This document shows, piece by piece, positions 39,370 through 48,454 of a stretch of DNA of 64,000 nucleotides. Position 1 is the first letter of the stretch. Each line of letters starts with the position of its first letter. A model generated the notes under the pieces. That model was given only the letters and a program-made list of their open reading frames with translations, did no database searches and was not told where the DNA came from. Source of the stretch: Trebonia sp963822615 (GTDB taxonomy: Bacteria > Actinomycetota > Actinomycetes > Streptosporangiales > Streptosporangiaceae); the NCBI GenBank assembly GCA_963822615.1, contig CAWGIM010000001.1, positions 1,178,001 to 1,242,000 on the forward strand. The letters are read 5' to 3'. Made by a program: the position numbers and the translations under genes.

Positions 39370-40397
39370 GGTGCCTCACTCAGTACCGCACGAAGGGAGC
39401 TTGCGAACGCGTCCGACGTCGCCGGGTCGCGGACGGCGACCCGCAGCCAGTCCGGGCCGAGCCCGGGGAAGGTGTCGCCGCGGCGCACCGCGTAGCCCCG
39501 GCGCCGCAGGCCCGCCCTGACCTGCTCGCCGCCGGGAACCCGGATGAGGATAAACGGCGCCCGGGGGCTGTCGGCCAGAAATATCAGTCCGAACGGGTGC
39601 AACTGACTCACCAGGTAGGCCCGGTCCGCCGCGGCTGCCCGGGCCAGCGCGTCGGCCTCGGCCAGTGCCCGCGGTGAGGAGCAGGCGCGGGCGGCGGCCA
39701 GGGCGGGGGCGGACACCGCCCACAGCGGCTGCGCCCGGGCCAGCCGGGCGATCAGCCCCGCGTCGCCCAGCAGGTAGCCGATCCGCAGCCCGGCCAGGCC
39801 CCAGGTCTTGGTCAGGCTGCGGACCACCAGCAGCCCCGGCACTTCGCGGGCGGCGGCCAGCGATTCGGGCTCGCCCGGCACCGCGTCCATGAACGCCTCG
39901 TCGACGACGAGGACCCGGCCGGGCCGGGCCAGCCCGGCCACCAGGCCCGCCGGGTGCAGCACCGACGTCGGGTTGGTGGGGTTGCCCACCATCACCAGGT
40001 CGGCGTCGTCCGGGATGTCGGCCGGGGTGAGCCGGAATCCCTGGCCGGCGGTGAGTATGACCCGGGTGACCGGGTGGCCGGCCGCCCGCAGGGCGGCCTC
40101 GGGCTCGGTGAACTGCGGGTGCACGACCACCGCCCGGCGCGGCCGCAGCGCCCGCGCGATCAGCACGAAGGCCTCGGCCGCGCCCGCGGTGAGCAGCACC
40201 TCGTCGTCCGGGCGGGCGTGCCGGGCGGCGACCGCCCGGCGGGCGGGCCCGGGGTCGGGGTAGGCGGCGAGCTGGGACAGGGTGCCGGCCAGCTCGGCGT
40301 GCAGCCACCCGGGCGGCTGGCTGACCCGCACGTTGACGGCCAGGTCGACCAGGCCGGGGGCCAGTTCGGCGTCGCCGTGGTAGCCGAGGCTGGTCAC
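39366..40397 (-). CDS. cobC: CobC/CobD-like PLP decarboxylase (threonine-phosphate decarboxylase type)
   Basis: 343 residues of PLP-dependent fold type I, histidinol-phosphate aminotransferase-like. Pattern: LGYHGDAELAPGLVDLAVNVRVSQPP at the N-terminus, VMVGNPTNPTSV, VVDEAFMDAVPGE, and the PLP Lys in RSLTKTWGLAGLRIGYLL. In cobalamin operons this enzyme makes (R)-1-amino-2-propanol O-phosphate from threonine phosphate for the CobQ/CbiB region. Symbol by context. GTG start in a GTGA overlap with the CobQ stop. Confidence 0.92.
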   Translation of the reverse strand: MTSLGYHGDAELAPGLVDLAVNVRVSQPPGWLHAELAGTLSQLAAYPDPGPARRAVAARHARPDDEVLLTAGAAEAFVLIARALRPRRAVVVHPQFTEPEAALRAAGHPVTRVILTAGQGFRLTPADIPDDADLVMVGNPTNPTSVLHPAGLVAGLARPGRVLVVDEAFMDAVPGEPESLAAAREVPGLLVVRSLTKTWGLAGLRIGYLLGDAGLIARLARAQPLWAVSAPALAAARACSSPRALAEADALARAAAADRAYLVSQLHPFGLIFLADSPRAPFILIRVPGGEQVRAGLRRRGYAVRRGDTFPGLGPDWLRVAVRDPATSDAFASSLRAVLSEAP

Positions 40398-41911
40398 GGC
40401 GCCTCGCTGGGGTCAGCCGGTGCGCCGGGCGGGATGAACGGCTGGCCGGCCGGGGCGCCGCCGGTGATCAGCCGCAGCAGGCTCGCGGTGTCCAGGTGCT
40501 CGCCGATCAGGTCGCCCAGCGCGTCGAGCTGCCGCTCGCGCTCGGCCGCGAACGACACCGCCGACGGCTGGTAGCGCCGCCCGGCCTGGGCGGCGACCAA
40601 CCCGAGGAACGCCTGCCGGAAGCCGTCGGCTTCGAACAGGCCGTGCCAGGAGCTGCCGTAGACCGCGCCGGCCGAGCAGCCGCCGGGAAACCGGTCGCCG
40701 CCGTCCGCTTCGGTCAGCCCGTGCTGGATCTGGTAGCCGGTGACCGGCTCGCCGAACGCCTTGCCCTGGCACTGCCGCAGCGTCTTGGCGGGCTGGAAGC
40801 GGACGGCGGCGGGCAGCAGGCCGAGTCCGGGCACGGTGCCCGCCCGGCTTTCCACCGGGTCGTCGATCAGCCTGGACAGCATCTGGTAGCCCGCGCAGAT
40901 GCCGAGCACCGGCCGCCCGGCGCGGGCCCGGGCGGTGATCGCCTCGGCCAGCCCGGTCGCCCGCAGCCAGTCCAGGTCGGCCACCGTGGACCGGCTGCCG
41001 GGCACGATAACCAGGTCGGCCGCGCGGACCTCGGCGGGCGTGGTGGCGTAGCCGACCAGCACCGCGGGCTCGGCCGAGAGCGGGTCGAAGTCGGTGAAGT
41101 TGCTGATCCGCGGCAGCCGGACGACGGCTACCCGCAGGATGTCGCTGTCGTTGCCGGGAGCGCCGCCGGCCTGGGCGAGCCCGGGGCGGTTGGCGAGCCC
41201 GAGCGAGTCCTCGGTGTCCACCCACAGCCCGCTGATCATCGGCAGCACGCCGAGCACCGGCCGGCCGGTGAGCTGGCGGAGCATTCCGAGGCCGGGCGCC
41301 AGCAGCCGGGCGTCGCCGCGGAACTTGTTGATGATGAACCCGGCCACCAGCGCCTGGTCCTGCTGGCTGAGCAGCGCGAGGGTGCCGAACATGGCGGCGA
41401 ACACCCCGCCCCGGTCGATGTCGCCGGCCACGACGACCGGCATCCCGGCCGCCCGGGCGAGCCCCATGTTGGCCAGGTCGCCGCCGCGCAGGTTGATCTC
41501 GGCCGGGCTGCCCGCGCCCTCGCACACCACCACGTCGAACCGCCGGCGCAGCCCGGCCAGGCAGTCGAGCACGGCCGGGCGCAGCCGGGGCTTGAGCTCG
41601 GCGTAGGACAGCGCGTCGGCCTCGGCCAACGGCTCACCGAGCAGCATCACCTGGCTGCTGCCGTGCGCGCCCGGCTTGAGCAGCACCGGGTTCATCGCGC
41701 CCGCGGGCTCGACCCGGGCCGCCGCCGCCTGCATCGCCTGCGCCCGGCCGATCTCGCACCCGTCCGCGGTGACGAACGAGTTCAGCGACATGTTCTGGGC
41801 CTTGAACGGCGCCACCGTGAGCCCCTGGCGGACCAGCCACCGGCAGATGCCGGCCGTGATCACGCTCTTGCCCGCGTCGGAGGCGGTTCCCGCGACCAGG
41901 ATCGCGTTCAC
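40394..41911 (-). CDS. cobQ: cobyric acid synthase (CobQ/CbiP)
   Basis: 505 residues. The N-terminal dethiobiotin-synthetase-like ATPase has VAGTASDAGKS (P-loop), FKAQNMSLNSFVT, VCEGAGSPAEINL and GDIDRGGVFA. A triad class I glutaminase follows, with Cys in LGICAGYQML and His in SSWHGLFE. It amidates adenosylcobyrinic acid a,c-diamide at four positions using glutamine. GTG start. First gene after the riboswitch, so the whole operon is expected to be shut down by adenosylcobalamin. Confidence 0.96.
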   Translation of the reverse strand: MNAILVAGTASDAGKSVITAGICRWLVRQGLTVAPFKAQNMSLNSFVTADGCEIGRAQAMQAAAARVEPAGAMNPVLLKPGAHGSSQVMLLGEPLAEADALSYAELKPRLRPAVLDCLAGLRRRFDVVVCEGAGSPAEINLRGGDLANMGLARAAGMPVVVAGDIDRGGVFAAMFGTLALLSQQDQALVAGFIINKFRGDARLLAPGLGMLRQLTGRPVLGVLPMISGLWVDTEDSLGLANRPGLAQAGGAPGNDSDILRVAVVRLPRISNFTDFDPLSAEPAVLVGYATTPAEVRAADLVIVPGSRSTVADLDWLRATGLAEAITARARAGRPVLGICAGYQMLSRLIDDPVESRAGTVPGLGLLPAAVRFQPAKTLRQCQGKAFGEPVTGYQIQHGLTEADGGDRFPGGCSAGAVYGSSWHGLFEADGFRQAFLGLVAAQAGRRYQPSAVSFAAERERQLDALGDLIGEHLDTASLLRLITGGAPAGQPFIPPGAPADPSEAP

Positions 41912-42024
41912 CGGCGGCCGGGGGCCGGGGGCGAGCCGCCGGCTCGCGGGCGCGCGGGTTCGCGCTGCTGCATGGGCTGACCGCTCTTCCTCCGGGGTAT
42001 CCGCGCCCCGGTGCTGCCGGAAAA

Positions 42025-42190
42025 GGACGGCCGGAGTCTCCTGGCTCCCGGATCAATGCTCCCCCCGGCCTTCCCGCCGCAGCGCGACGGTGGCCTGGCT
42101 CCGCGCAGGGGTTCGCTCCCCGGTGACAGTGGCGGGACCGCGCCGGATTCGCACCGGCTTCCTCCACTGCCGCCCGTAACGGTCCGAGTA
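42025..42190 (-). ncRNA. cobalamin (B12) riboswitch
   Basis: Read on the minus strand, the leader contains a B12 box, AGCCAGGAGACTCCGG (complement of 42031-42046). Upstream of it is the conserved core GGAAGCCGGTGCGAATCCGGCGCGGTCCCGCCACTG (complement across 42127-42170, written here as adjoining conserved blocks), the standard order of this class. It lies 120 bp before the CobQ start with no gene between. It should fold on adenosylcobalamin and reduce expression of the operon. The exact 5' end is estimated. Confidence 0.95.
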
Positions 42191-42239
42191 GAACACGACG
42201 GCCGGCCGGCGTCAAGCCGGGCAGACGGCCCGCCGCAGG

Positions 42240-45200
42240 TCAGGGCTTCCGGGCGGTGCTGCTTGCCGAGGGCTGCGCGGTGGTGCGGGCCGCCCTCATG
42301 CGCATTGCGTCCGCGCGGGCGCCAAGCCAGGTGTATATCTCAGCGGCATCGGCCAGCAGGGGCTCGGCCTCCTGCTGGGCACCCGCCATGGCGTAGGCCA
42401 TCCCGGCCGCATCGAGGGCCCTGGCCCGCAACAGCTGACGGCCGGCTCGATGGTAACTCTCGGCTGCGGCGAGCAGCGGCGCGGCATCAGCGTCCAGCAG
42501 GCCCCGGCAGTACAGGGCCGTCGCGTGCAACGCCGGAGTCGCGTCGCCAGCCGCCAACTCCGCGCTCTGGCGGGCCAGTCTCTGGGCGGTGTGCAAGTCT
42601 CCGGCGCTGACCGCGAGCCGGACAGCGTCCGGGACAAGTTCCTGCGCCCGTGAGACTTCCTCCGTGCTGCCGTCCAGCCAGCACGTCAGCGCGGACAGCG
42701 CGGCCGGAAGTGCCCCCGCCAGCTCGTGCTCCAGGCTGTGGGCAAGCACCAGCGGAGGAACCAGCCGACGGCCGATCCGGGCGGCGTGCGGGGCAGCGAC
42801 TGCGAGATAGCCACGGGCGGCGGCCAGATCACGCCGGTAGAAGCTGATGACGGCGGCGATGCCCAGCTCTACGCAGATGGCGCTCAGCTCCCTCATGCCC
42901 CCCGGCATCCGGGATATCTCGGCCAGCGAGTCATCCCAGTGCCCGCTCTCGAAGTACAGCTGCACCAGCATGCCCTGCGCCTGTCCCTGTCGAATCATCG
43001 TTCCGCACCGCTCCGCGAGCTGCCGGGTCTCCAGGGCGAGCGAACGGGCCTCGCTGGACTGGTCCAGGTCAGCCAGCACAGCCACCTTGTTGACCTGGAG
43101 CAGTAGCCGCAGGTCGGTGAGCACCCGGTCGTCGGCGATCACGGCCAGCCCGCGGTCAAATGCCTGCAGGCCCTCGCGCAACCGGCCCTGGGCCATGGCC
43201 GCGACCGCGATGGTCTGCCAGGCCCATCCGGTTGCCCAGGCGTCGTCTGCCTCTTCCGCTGCCGCCAGCGCGGTTTCCGCCAACCGGATGGCGGTCTCGA
43301 CGTGCCCGGCGTTACTGTGCGTGCGCGCGGCCAGCACGAAGAGGCGCCCACGGTGGCGGGCGGTGAGGCCGGGAATGGCCAGCGCCCGGTCCAGCGCGGC
43401 CAGGCTCTCGGCGGACGCGCCATCCGCGATGCGGCACTCCGCCTGGGTCCAGTGCAGGCCCACGAGGACGTCGATGTCTGAGGCGCGGGCTAGTTCGCGG
43501 CTAGCCAAGTCGGCCGCTGCCGTCCTTTCGCCGGAACGATAGAGCGCGTCGGCGAGGTGACATGCGAGCCGCCCGCGCGCAGCCGAGCCGGCCTCCATGC
43601 TCGCGACCGCCCGCGTGAGCAGCCTCGCCGCCACCTGGGGGGCCTGGGCGACAAGCTGTTGCGCCGCACCGTCCAGCCAGCTCAGCATCCAGCTATCCAT
43701 CGGTTCGCCCAGGGCGCCAGCGTCGTCGGCCGCGCCGAGCAGTTGCCGGGCTACCCGGTCGGCCGGTGCGCCGGCCGCGGCGAGGGCATGCCCCGCCTCG
43801 CGGTGCCAGGCGACACGGACCGACGCCGGCAGCCCTTCGTAGAGTGCTGCGTAGATCAGCGGGTGCCGGAACTTCAGGCGGTTGCCGGACTCGCTAAGCA
43901 CGCCCGCGGCGCACGATTGCTGGAGCGCCACGGCCAACTCGGCGACACCCCGGCCGGTGAGCACGGCCAGGTCCGTCACGCTGAACTCCGGGCCGAGGAG
44001 GCTAGCCGACCGCAGGACCTCACGCGTCGCAGCGGGGATGAAGCCGAGGCGGTCGGCGATGGCCTCCGTGAGCGAGTGCGGTGTGGGCCCGGCGGCCAGG
44101 CGGGCTATCCCGTCGGCCAGGGTGACGCGGGAACTCCGCTGCAGCGCGGCGACCAGTTCCGTCAGGTAAAGCGGGTTGCCGGCCGCGTCGTCGGCCAGCT
44201 CAGTCAACCTGTCGTCGGGCATGCCGCCGGCCAATGATCCGATCAGTTCGGTGACCGCGGTGGCGGCGAGCCCCGTGAGGGGCAGGCGGCTGACGTCGCC
44301 GACCGTCCGACGCAGTGCCAGCAGGTCCTCGCGCTGCGGGACTGGGCGCAGGATGACCACCAAGAGCAACGGCAGCTGTGGCGCCGAGCCTGCCAGCCGG
44401 GCGAGCAGCCCGATGCTCGCCTGGTCCGCCCACTGCAGGTCATCGATGACCAAGATGGTGGGCCGGGCGGCGGACTCCTCGGCGACCAGCGCGAGCAGCT
44501 GCTCGGCGAGCAGGGCGGGCCCGTCCGCGCCGTGATCGGCGCCAATCTCGCCGCGCAGGTGCCTGGCTATCGTCTCCCGCCGCGGGTTCCCGGCCGACTC
44601 GCGGACCTGGAGGGCGTCCAGCAGCGGCCGCAGTGGCAGCGCCTCGTCTAGCTCGCTGCCAGTTCCCCAGAAGACCTGGCAGCCCGCGGCGGCTTCCGCG
44701 CCTAGCGCCGCCTGAACGAGCGCGGACTTGCCGATACCCGGCTCCCCTTCGACAAACACCATGCCGCCCTGCCCGGCCGCGATACCGCGCACCAGCCGGC
44801 CGAGCAGCGCCAGCTCGCTGTCGCGGCCAAACAGCAGGCCAGGCGGGGCACCCGGGATCACCGCCGACTCGGACGCGAGCGGATACCGGCGGTGCGCGGA
44901 GCCGGCCGCTTGAGCGGGCCAACTGCTGGAACGGGACGGGCGGCCGGCCCGCTGCCTCCCGGCCCGGTCCTGCTGAGCAGCCCGCAGCAACCGGGCCCAC
45001 TCCCCGGGCGCCAGGCGCTGGTACCCGGTGTCCGCTGGTACCTGAGCCTGGAGAAACGCGATCATGGCGGTCAGGTACCGCTCGTTCTTCCGGCCAGTGG
45101 GGACCGCCCTGGCATTCAGCCATCCGTTGATCGTCGAGTGACTGATCGAGACCGGAGGCCGCTGCTCCAGCCCAAGGTGAACCAGTCGCTGCAGCGTCGG

Positions 45201-45269
45201 CTTGCGGGCTGCCAGGTAAAGGGCTCGCAACGCTCGCCAGAACCGGCCCGCGGCGTCGTCTTCTGGCAC
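42240..45269 (-). CDS. HTH-type N-terminal domain plus AAA/STAND ATPase and TPR-like repeats
   Basis: 1009 residues. Residues about 8-80 (FWRALRALYLAARKPTLQRL, SISHSTINGWLNARAVP) resemble the helix-turn-helix-like domain at the front of many actinobacterial NTPases. A MalT/AfsR-like ATPase follows from about 145: GRDSELALLGRLV, P-loop VEGEPGIGKSALV, Walker B ILVIDDLQWAD and AGNPLYLTELV. The C-terminal 550 residues are TPR-like helical repeats. There is no LuxR helix-turn-helix at the C-terminus, so it is not a standard LAL regulator. GTG 45269 has GGGGGAA just upstream; GTG 45323 is an alternative. Confidence 0.85.
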   Translation of the reverse strand: MPEDDAAGRFWRALRALYLAARKPTLQRLVHLGLEQRPPVSISHSTINGWLNARAVPTGRKNERYLTAMIAFLQAQVPADTGYQRLAPGEWARLLRAAQQDRAGRQRAGRPSRSSSWPAQAAGSAHRRYPLASESAVIPGAPPGLLFGRDSELALLGRLVRGIAAGQGGMVFVEGEPGIGKSALVQAALGAEAAAGCQVFWGTGSELDEALPLRPLLDALQVRESAGNPRRETIARHLRGEIGADHGADGPALLAEQLLALVAEESAARPTILVIDDLQWADQASIGLLARLAGSAPQLPLLLVVILRPVPQREDLLALRRTVGDVSRLPLTGLAATAVTELIGSLAGGMPDDRLTELADDAAGNPLYLTELVAALQRSSRVTLADGIARLAAGPTPHSLTEAIADRLGFIPAATREVLRSASLLGPEFSVTDLAVLTGRGVAELAVALQQSCAAGVLSESGNRLKFRHPLIYAALYEGLPASVRVAWHREAGHALAAAGAPADRVARQLLGAADDAGALGEPMDSWMLSWLDGAAQQLVAQAPQVAARLLTRAVASMEAGSAARGRLACHLADALYRSGERTAAADLASRELARASDIDVLVGLHWTQAECRIADGASAESLAALDRALAIPGLTARHRGRLFVLAARTHSNAGHVETAIRLAETALAAAEEADDAWATGWAWQTIAVAAMAQGRLREGLQAFDRGLAVIADDRVLTDLRLLLQVNKVAVLADLDQSSEARSLALETRQLAERCGTMIRQGQAQGMLVQLYFESGHWDDSLAEISRMPGGMRELSAICVELGIAAVISFYRRDLAAARGYLAVAAPHAARIGRRLVPPLVLAHSLEHELAGALPAALSALTCWLDGSTEEVSRAQELVPDAVRLAVSAGDLHTAQRLARQSAELAAGDATPALHATALYCRGLLDADAAPLLAAAESYHRAGRQLLRARALDAAGMAYAMAGAQQEAEPLLADAAEIYTWLGARADAMRMRAARTTAQPSASSTARKP

Positions 45270-45427
45270 CGTTCCCCCGGTAAATCTATCTGGAATGAAA
45301 AGTCGCCGTAAAACTGCCAACACGGTCTTACCAGGGTACTTGCATCGATTCGGCCGAGTGCGGTTGCCGGAAACTTCCCGGATAGCGGATAACTGGCCAG
45401 CGGTTACCCGAGACTAGGAAGGCAAGG

Positions 45428-45928
45428 ATGATGCTCACCGCCTTTGCGCCGCTACCCACGCTCTGGGTGCGGCTGCTGGCCGGAGGCTGGCAGGTCGGCT
45501 TCTGGATCGACGGCAGCGGGCGTACCTATGTGGACGTGGCCGACCCCATGGACAACCTGGTCCACCGGGCGGCGGGTACCCGGCCGACCCTCCCGTCGAT
45601 TGAGGCGGGGTGGCAAGGCTGGAGTTCCGGTCCCGACCGGGAAACCCGGTGCTGGGCGCTGGCTGTCGGGCACCTGCCACCCGGCGTTGGGCACGCGGTG
45701 TCATTTACCTCCCTGGCAGGCGCACCTCCGGCCGACCGGAACGGGACGGCGCTGCCGCCTGACGGCTGGACCGGCCTGCGGGTGACGGAGGGCGGGCTCT
45801 GGGTCGCTGTGGCTATCGGATGCCCCTCGCGCATCCGGATGACCGCGTACTCCCATGTCCGGCTGACCACGCAGGCAGCGGCGTTGCAGTACCCGCTATT
45901 GCCGGTGGGGGGCCGGCTGAGCAGCTGA
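45428..45928 (+). CDS. hypothetical protein
   Basis: 166 residues starting MMLTAFAPLP, mostly beta-type sequence (WVRLLAGGWQVGFWIDGSGRTYVDVADPMDNLVH, WALAVGHLPPGVGHAVSFTSL, GLWVAVAIGCPSRIRMTAYSHVRLTTQ). No signal peptide or membrane helix, and no family recognised. Two tandem ATGs (45428, 45431) follow GGAAGG. Divergent from the large HTH-ATPase gene, 158 bp apart, so the two may be co-regulated. Confidence 0.68.
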   Translation: MMLTAFAPLPTLWVRLLAGGWQVGFWIDGSGRTYVDVADPMDNLVHRAAGTRPTLPSIEAGWQGWSSGPDRETRCWALAVGHLPPGVGHAVSFTSLAGAPPADRNGTALPPDGWTGLRVTEGGLWVAVAIGCPSRIRMTAYSHVRLTTQAAALQYPLLPVGGRLSS

Positions 45929-46030
45929 GCCAGCAGACGGGAACGTCTGACTGAGAAATCAGGCTGGCGCGGTGTGTTCTCTTATTACCCGTTCTCTTAT
46001 TACGCGTTTTTTCTGCGCTGACTTAATGAC

Positions 46031-46696
46031 TCAGTCGTGCACGATGCTGGCGTGATGGCAGAAGTGCACCCGGGCCGGGGCCATCGACCGGACACGCCCG
46101 AGCGAGGCCTCCCAGGACGGCCGGTCGGCCGCCTGGCCCGCCGGCAGCCGCTGGGCAAGCGGGCCGCTGTACTCGCGCGGCGTGTAGGCGGCATCCCCGA
46201 TCAGCAGGTCGAGCGAGCCGTCATCCATTCGGGCGGCGACGCACTGGTGACCGACGGTGTGGCCGGGGGTCGCGATCACCGACAGGCCGGGCAGGATCTC
46301 GGTGTCGCCGTCGAGCAGCTCGAACCGCGCGCCGGTGAAGTCGAACCAGCTCGACAGCGCGGGCGCCTCACGGCGGGCGCGGTCGAGTTCGGCCCGCTGG
46401 ACGTAGAACGGGGCATGCTTGAACACCGGATTCTGACCGCAGTGGTCAAAGTGCAGGTGGGTGTTGATCACCAGCGAGATGTCGGCGGGAGACAAGCCAA
46501 GCCCGGCCAGCGCATCGGCCACGGAGACGTTGACCACCCGCCAGTCGTTGAGGAGATCCCGCGGGCCTCCCACCCCGGTGTCGACCAAGGCGGCGCCACC
46601 CGGATGGGTGATCACGAAACCGTGGACCGGCCACTGCGCGCCCTCGCTACCGGGCGGGCTCAGCCTGGCCAGGTGCAGTCGATGAATCTCCAGCAA
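46031..46696 (-). CDS. metallo-beta-lactamase-fold hydrolase (AHL-lactonase-like)
   Basis: 221 residues. The two-zinc motif THLHFDHCGQNP (HxHxDH), the later His in TPGHTVGHQ, the bridging Asp in LLIGDAAYTP, and HFCHHASI are present. The fold covers quorum-quenching lactonases, glyoxalases and others; substrate unknown. No signal peptide. TTG 46696 is chosen because the protein-like sequence begins there (LLEIHRLHLARL), with GGGAGG 10 bases upstream, and it avoids the neighbouring gene. ATG starts upstream lie inside that gene. Confidence 0.85.
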   Translation of the reverse strand: MLEIHRLHLARLSPPGSEGAQWPVHGFVITHPGGAALVDTGVGGPRDLLNDWRVVNVSVADALAGLGLSPADISLVINTHLHFDHCGQNPVFKHAPFYVQRAELDRARREAPALSSWFDFTGARFELLDGDTEILPGLSVIATPGHTVGHQCVAARMDDGSLDLLIGDAAYTPREYSGPLAQRLPAGQAADRPSWEASLGRVRSMAPARVHFCHHASIVHD

Positions 46697-46745
46697 CGGC
46701 GGCCCGCCTCCCGTCCTTGCCCGTTGGCCCGGCGGTTCTGTTCTA

Positions 46746-47723
46746 TCACCGGAGGCTGGCCCAGCCGCGATAGGCGGCCAGGTCGACGTTGCTGCCGCAG
46801 ACGATGGTGGCGACCGGCCGGCCTGCGAAGCGGCCGGGGTCTTCGAGCACAGCCGCGACGCCGAGCGCGGCCGAGGGCTCCGCCACCAGGCCAGCCTGTT
46901 CCAACAGGATCCGCAGGCCGGCCACGATGGACTCCTCCCGCACCAGCACGGCGTCGTCGGCGACCAGCAGGAGGTCGTCAAGGACGGCCGCGATCGGCAG
47001 GCGGCCGGCCACGCCGTCGGCGATGGTGCTGGTCGAGTCGGTGGTGACCACCCGCCGCTGGCGCCAGGAGTACGTCATCGCGGGCGCGCCGAGCGGCTGC
47101 ACGCAGATCACCTCGACCCCGGGCGCTCGCTCCTTCAGCACGTGGCCGATGCCGGTCGCCATGGCCCCGCCGCCGAGGGCGATCAGCACCGCCTCGAATG
47201 AGGCGGCGCCGCTGTCCAGCGCGTCGGCCAGCTCAAGGCCGATGGTCGCCGCGCCCTCGCAGGTCTCGAGGTCCAGGCTGTCCTCGAGCAGCCGGATGCC
47301 GTCGGCGGCGGCGATCGCGGTTGCCCGCTCGCGGGCGGTGTCGAAGTCACCGTCCACCAGCTCGAGCCGGGCGCCGAGGGCGCGGATGCGGTCGAGCTTG
47401 GCCGCGGGCGCGAAGCGGGATGCCACCACGGTGACCTCGAGCCCGCGACCGCGCCCGGACCAGGCGAGGGCCTGGCCGAGGTTGCCCGCGCTGGCGCACA
47501 CCACCGACCGCGGCCCGTCGGCCGCCAGCCGGCTGGCGATGACCTCGGTGCCGCGGCCCTTGAAGCTGCGGACCGGGTTGGCCGTTTCCAGCTTGATGCT
47601 CAGCGCGCAGCCGAGGACGGGCTCGAGCGCCTGGCAGCGGTACAACGGGGTGTCGAGGAAAACCGGGTCGATGACCCGGCGGGCCGCCTGGATCCGGGCA
47701 GTGTCGAGGCGCGTTGGCTGCAC
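46746..47723 (-). CDS. threonine-dehydratase-like PLP enzyme (fold type II)
   Basis: 325 residues. The PLP Lys is in NPVRSFKGRG, phosphate binding is by GGGAMATG, and SAGNLGQALAW is the substrate loop, as in serine/threonine dehydratases and racemases. It is shorter than biosynthetic IlvA and lacks its C-terminal ACT regulatory domain, so a catabolic dehydratase or racemase is likelier. GTG start, no strong ribosome binding site. It precedes the lactonase-like gene on the same strand by 49 bp. Confidence 0.9.
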   Translation of the reverse strand: MQPTRLDTARIQAARRVIDPVFLDTPLYRCQALEPVLGCALSIKLETANPVRSFKGRGTEVIASRLAADGPRSVVCASAGNLGQALAWSGRGRGLEVTVVASRFAPAAKLDRIRALGARLELVDGDFDTARERATAIAAADGIRLLEDSLDLETCEGAATIGLELADALDSGAASFEAVLIALGGGAMATGIGHVLKERAPGVEVICVQPLGAPAMTYSWRQRRVVTTDSTSTIADGVAGRLPIAAVLDDLLLVADDAVLVREESIVAGLRILLEQAGLVAEPSAALGVAAVLEDPGRFAGRPVATIVCGSNVDLAAYRGWASLR

Positions 47724-47767
47724 GCACGGAAGCGTAGCGCGGGCGGGGGCGCCCGGATCGGCCGCGA

Positions 47768-48370
47768 TCAGCCGAGGGCGGCCTCGATGTCCCCGATGAC
47801 CTGCGCGTTGCCTGCATACAGGATCGCGTGCAGGCCGGCCTGGCGGGCGGCGGCCACGTTAGGCTCAAGGTCGTCGACGAACAGCACCTGCCCGGCTGCG
47901 GCCCCCAGCCGCTCGCAGGTCAGCGCGTAGATCGCGGGGTCGGGCTTGCTGAGCCCGCACTCGTGCGAGTAGACGATCTCATCCACCAGGTCGGCGAAGC
48001 CGTAGGCAGCCTGCTCCCGCTCGCGTGCGCCGACGAAGCTGTTGCTGAGGATGCCGGTGCGGTAGCGGGGCCGCAGCCGCCGGACGTACTCGATCAGCTC
48101 CGTGTTGGCCGATCCGAGGTACTCGCGCCAGACCCAGCCCATGAACTCATCCGCCTGCCGCTGGTCCAGGCCGAGACGCTCGGCCAGCGCCCGGTGCACG
48201 TCGGCCTCGCTGACCGCGCCGATGCCGCCGTCCCGCCAGATGTCGGCCATGCGCTGGTTGATCTGGCCGGCGTCCAGGCCGAGCAGCGACTCCCACCGCT
48301 CGGTCACCCCCAGGCTCGGGGTGATCTCAAGGACGCCGCCGATGTCGAACACAACCGCCTGAATCGTCAT
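47768..48370 (-). CDS. HAD-superfamily hydrolase (YihX-like)
   Basis: 200 residues: nucleophile motif VVFDIGGVL, motif II TGILSNS, motif III Lys in GLSKPDPAIY and motif IV FVDDLEPN. It is of the subfamily IA type with an alpha-helical cap; relatives dephosphorylate sugar phosphates. The second Asp of DxD is replaced by Gly, which is usual in this subgroup (DxGG). ATG 48370 with CAGGG upstream is preferred over GTG 48379. Separated from the PLP gene by 44 bp, same strand. Confidence 0.9.
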   Translation of the reverse strand: MTIQAVVFDIGGVLEITPSLGVTERWESLLGLDAGQINQRMADIWRDGGIGAVSEADVHRALAERLGLDQRQADEFMGWVWREYLGSANTELIEYVRRLRPRYRTGILSNSFVGAREREQAAYGFADLVDEIVYSHECGLSKPDPAIYALTCERLGAAAGQVLFVDDLEPNVAAARQAGLHAILYAGNAQVIGDIEAALG

Positions 48371-48454
48371 GTCACGCACCCTGCCGGTTACCCCGGGGGC
48401 AAGGTCAACGGCGTCAACGGCGCCCGCCCCCGGGGAACCAGGCCATGGCCGGGC

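Noticed and set aside
41912..42215. Open frame over the B12 riboswitch
   Set aside because: It is composed of Arg/Pro/Gly-rich shadow sequence, and the nucleotides match the riboswitch core and B12 box instead.
46697..46981. Longer N-terminus for the metallo-beta-lactamase-fold protein
   Set aside because: The extension is antisense-like, lies within the PLP-enzyme gene and has no family resemblance; TTG 46696 fits better.
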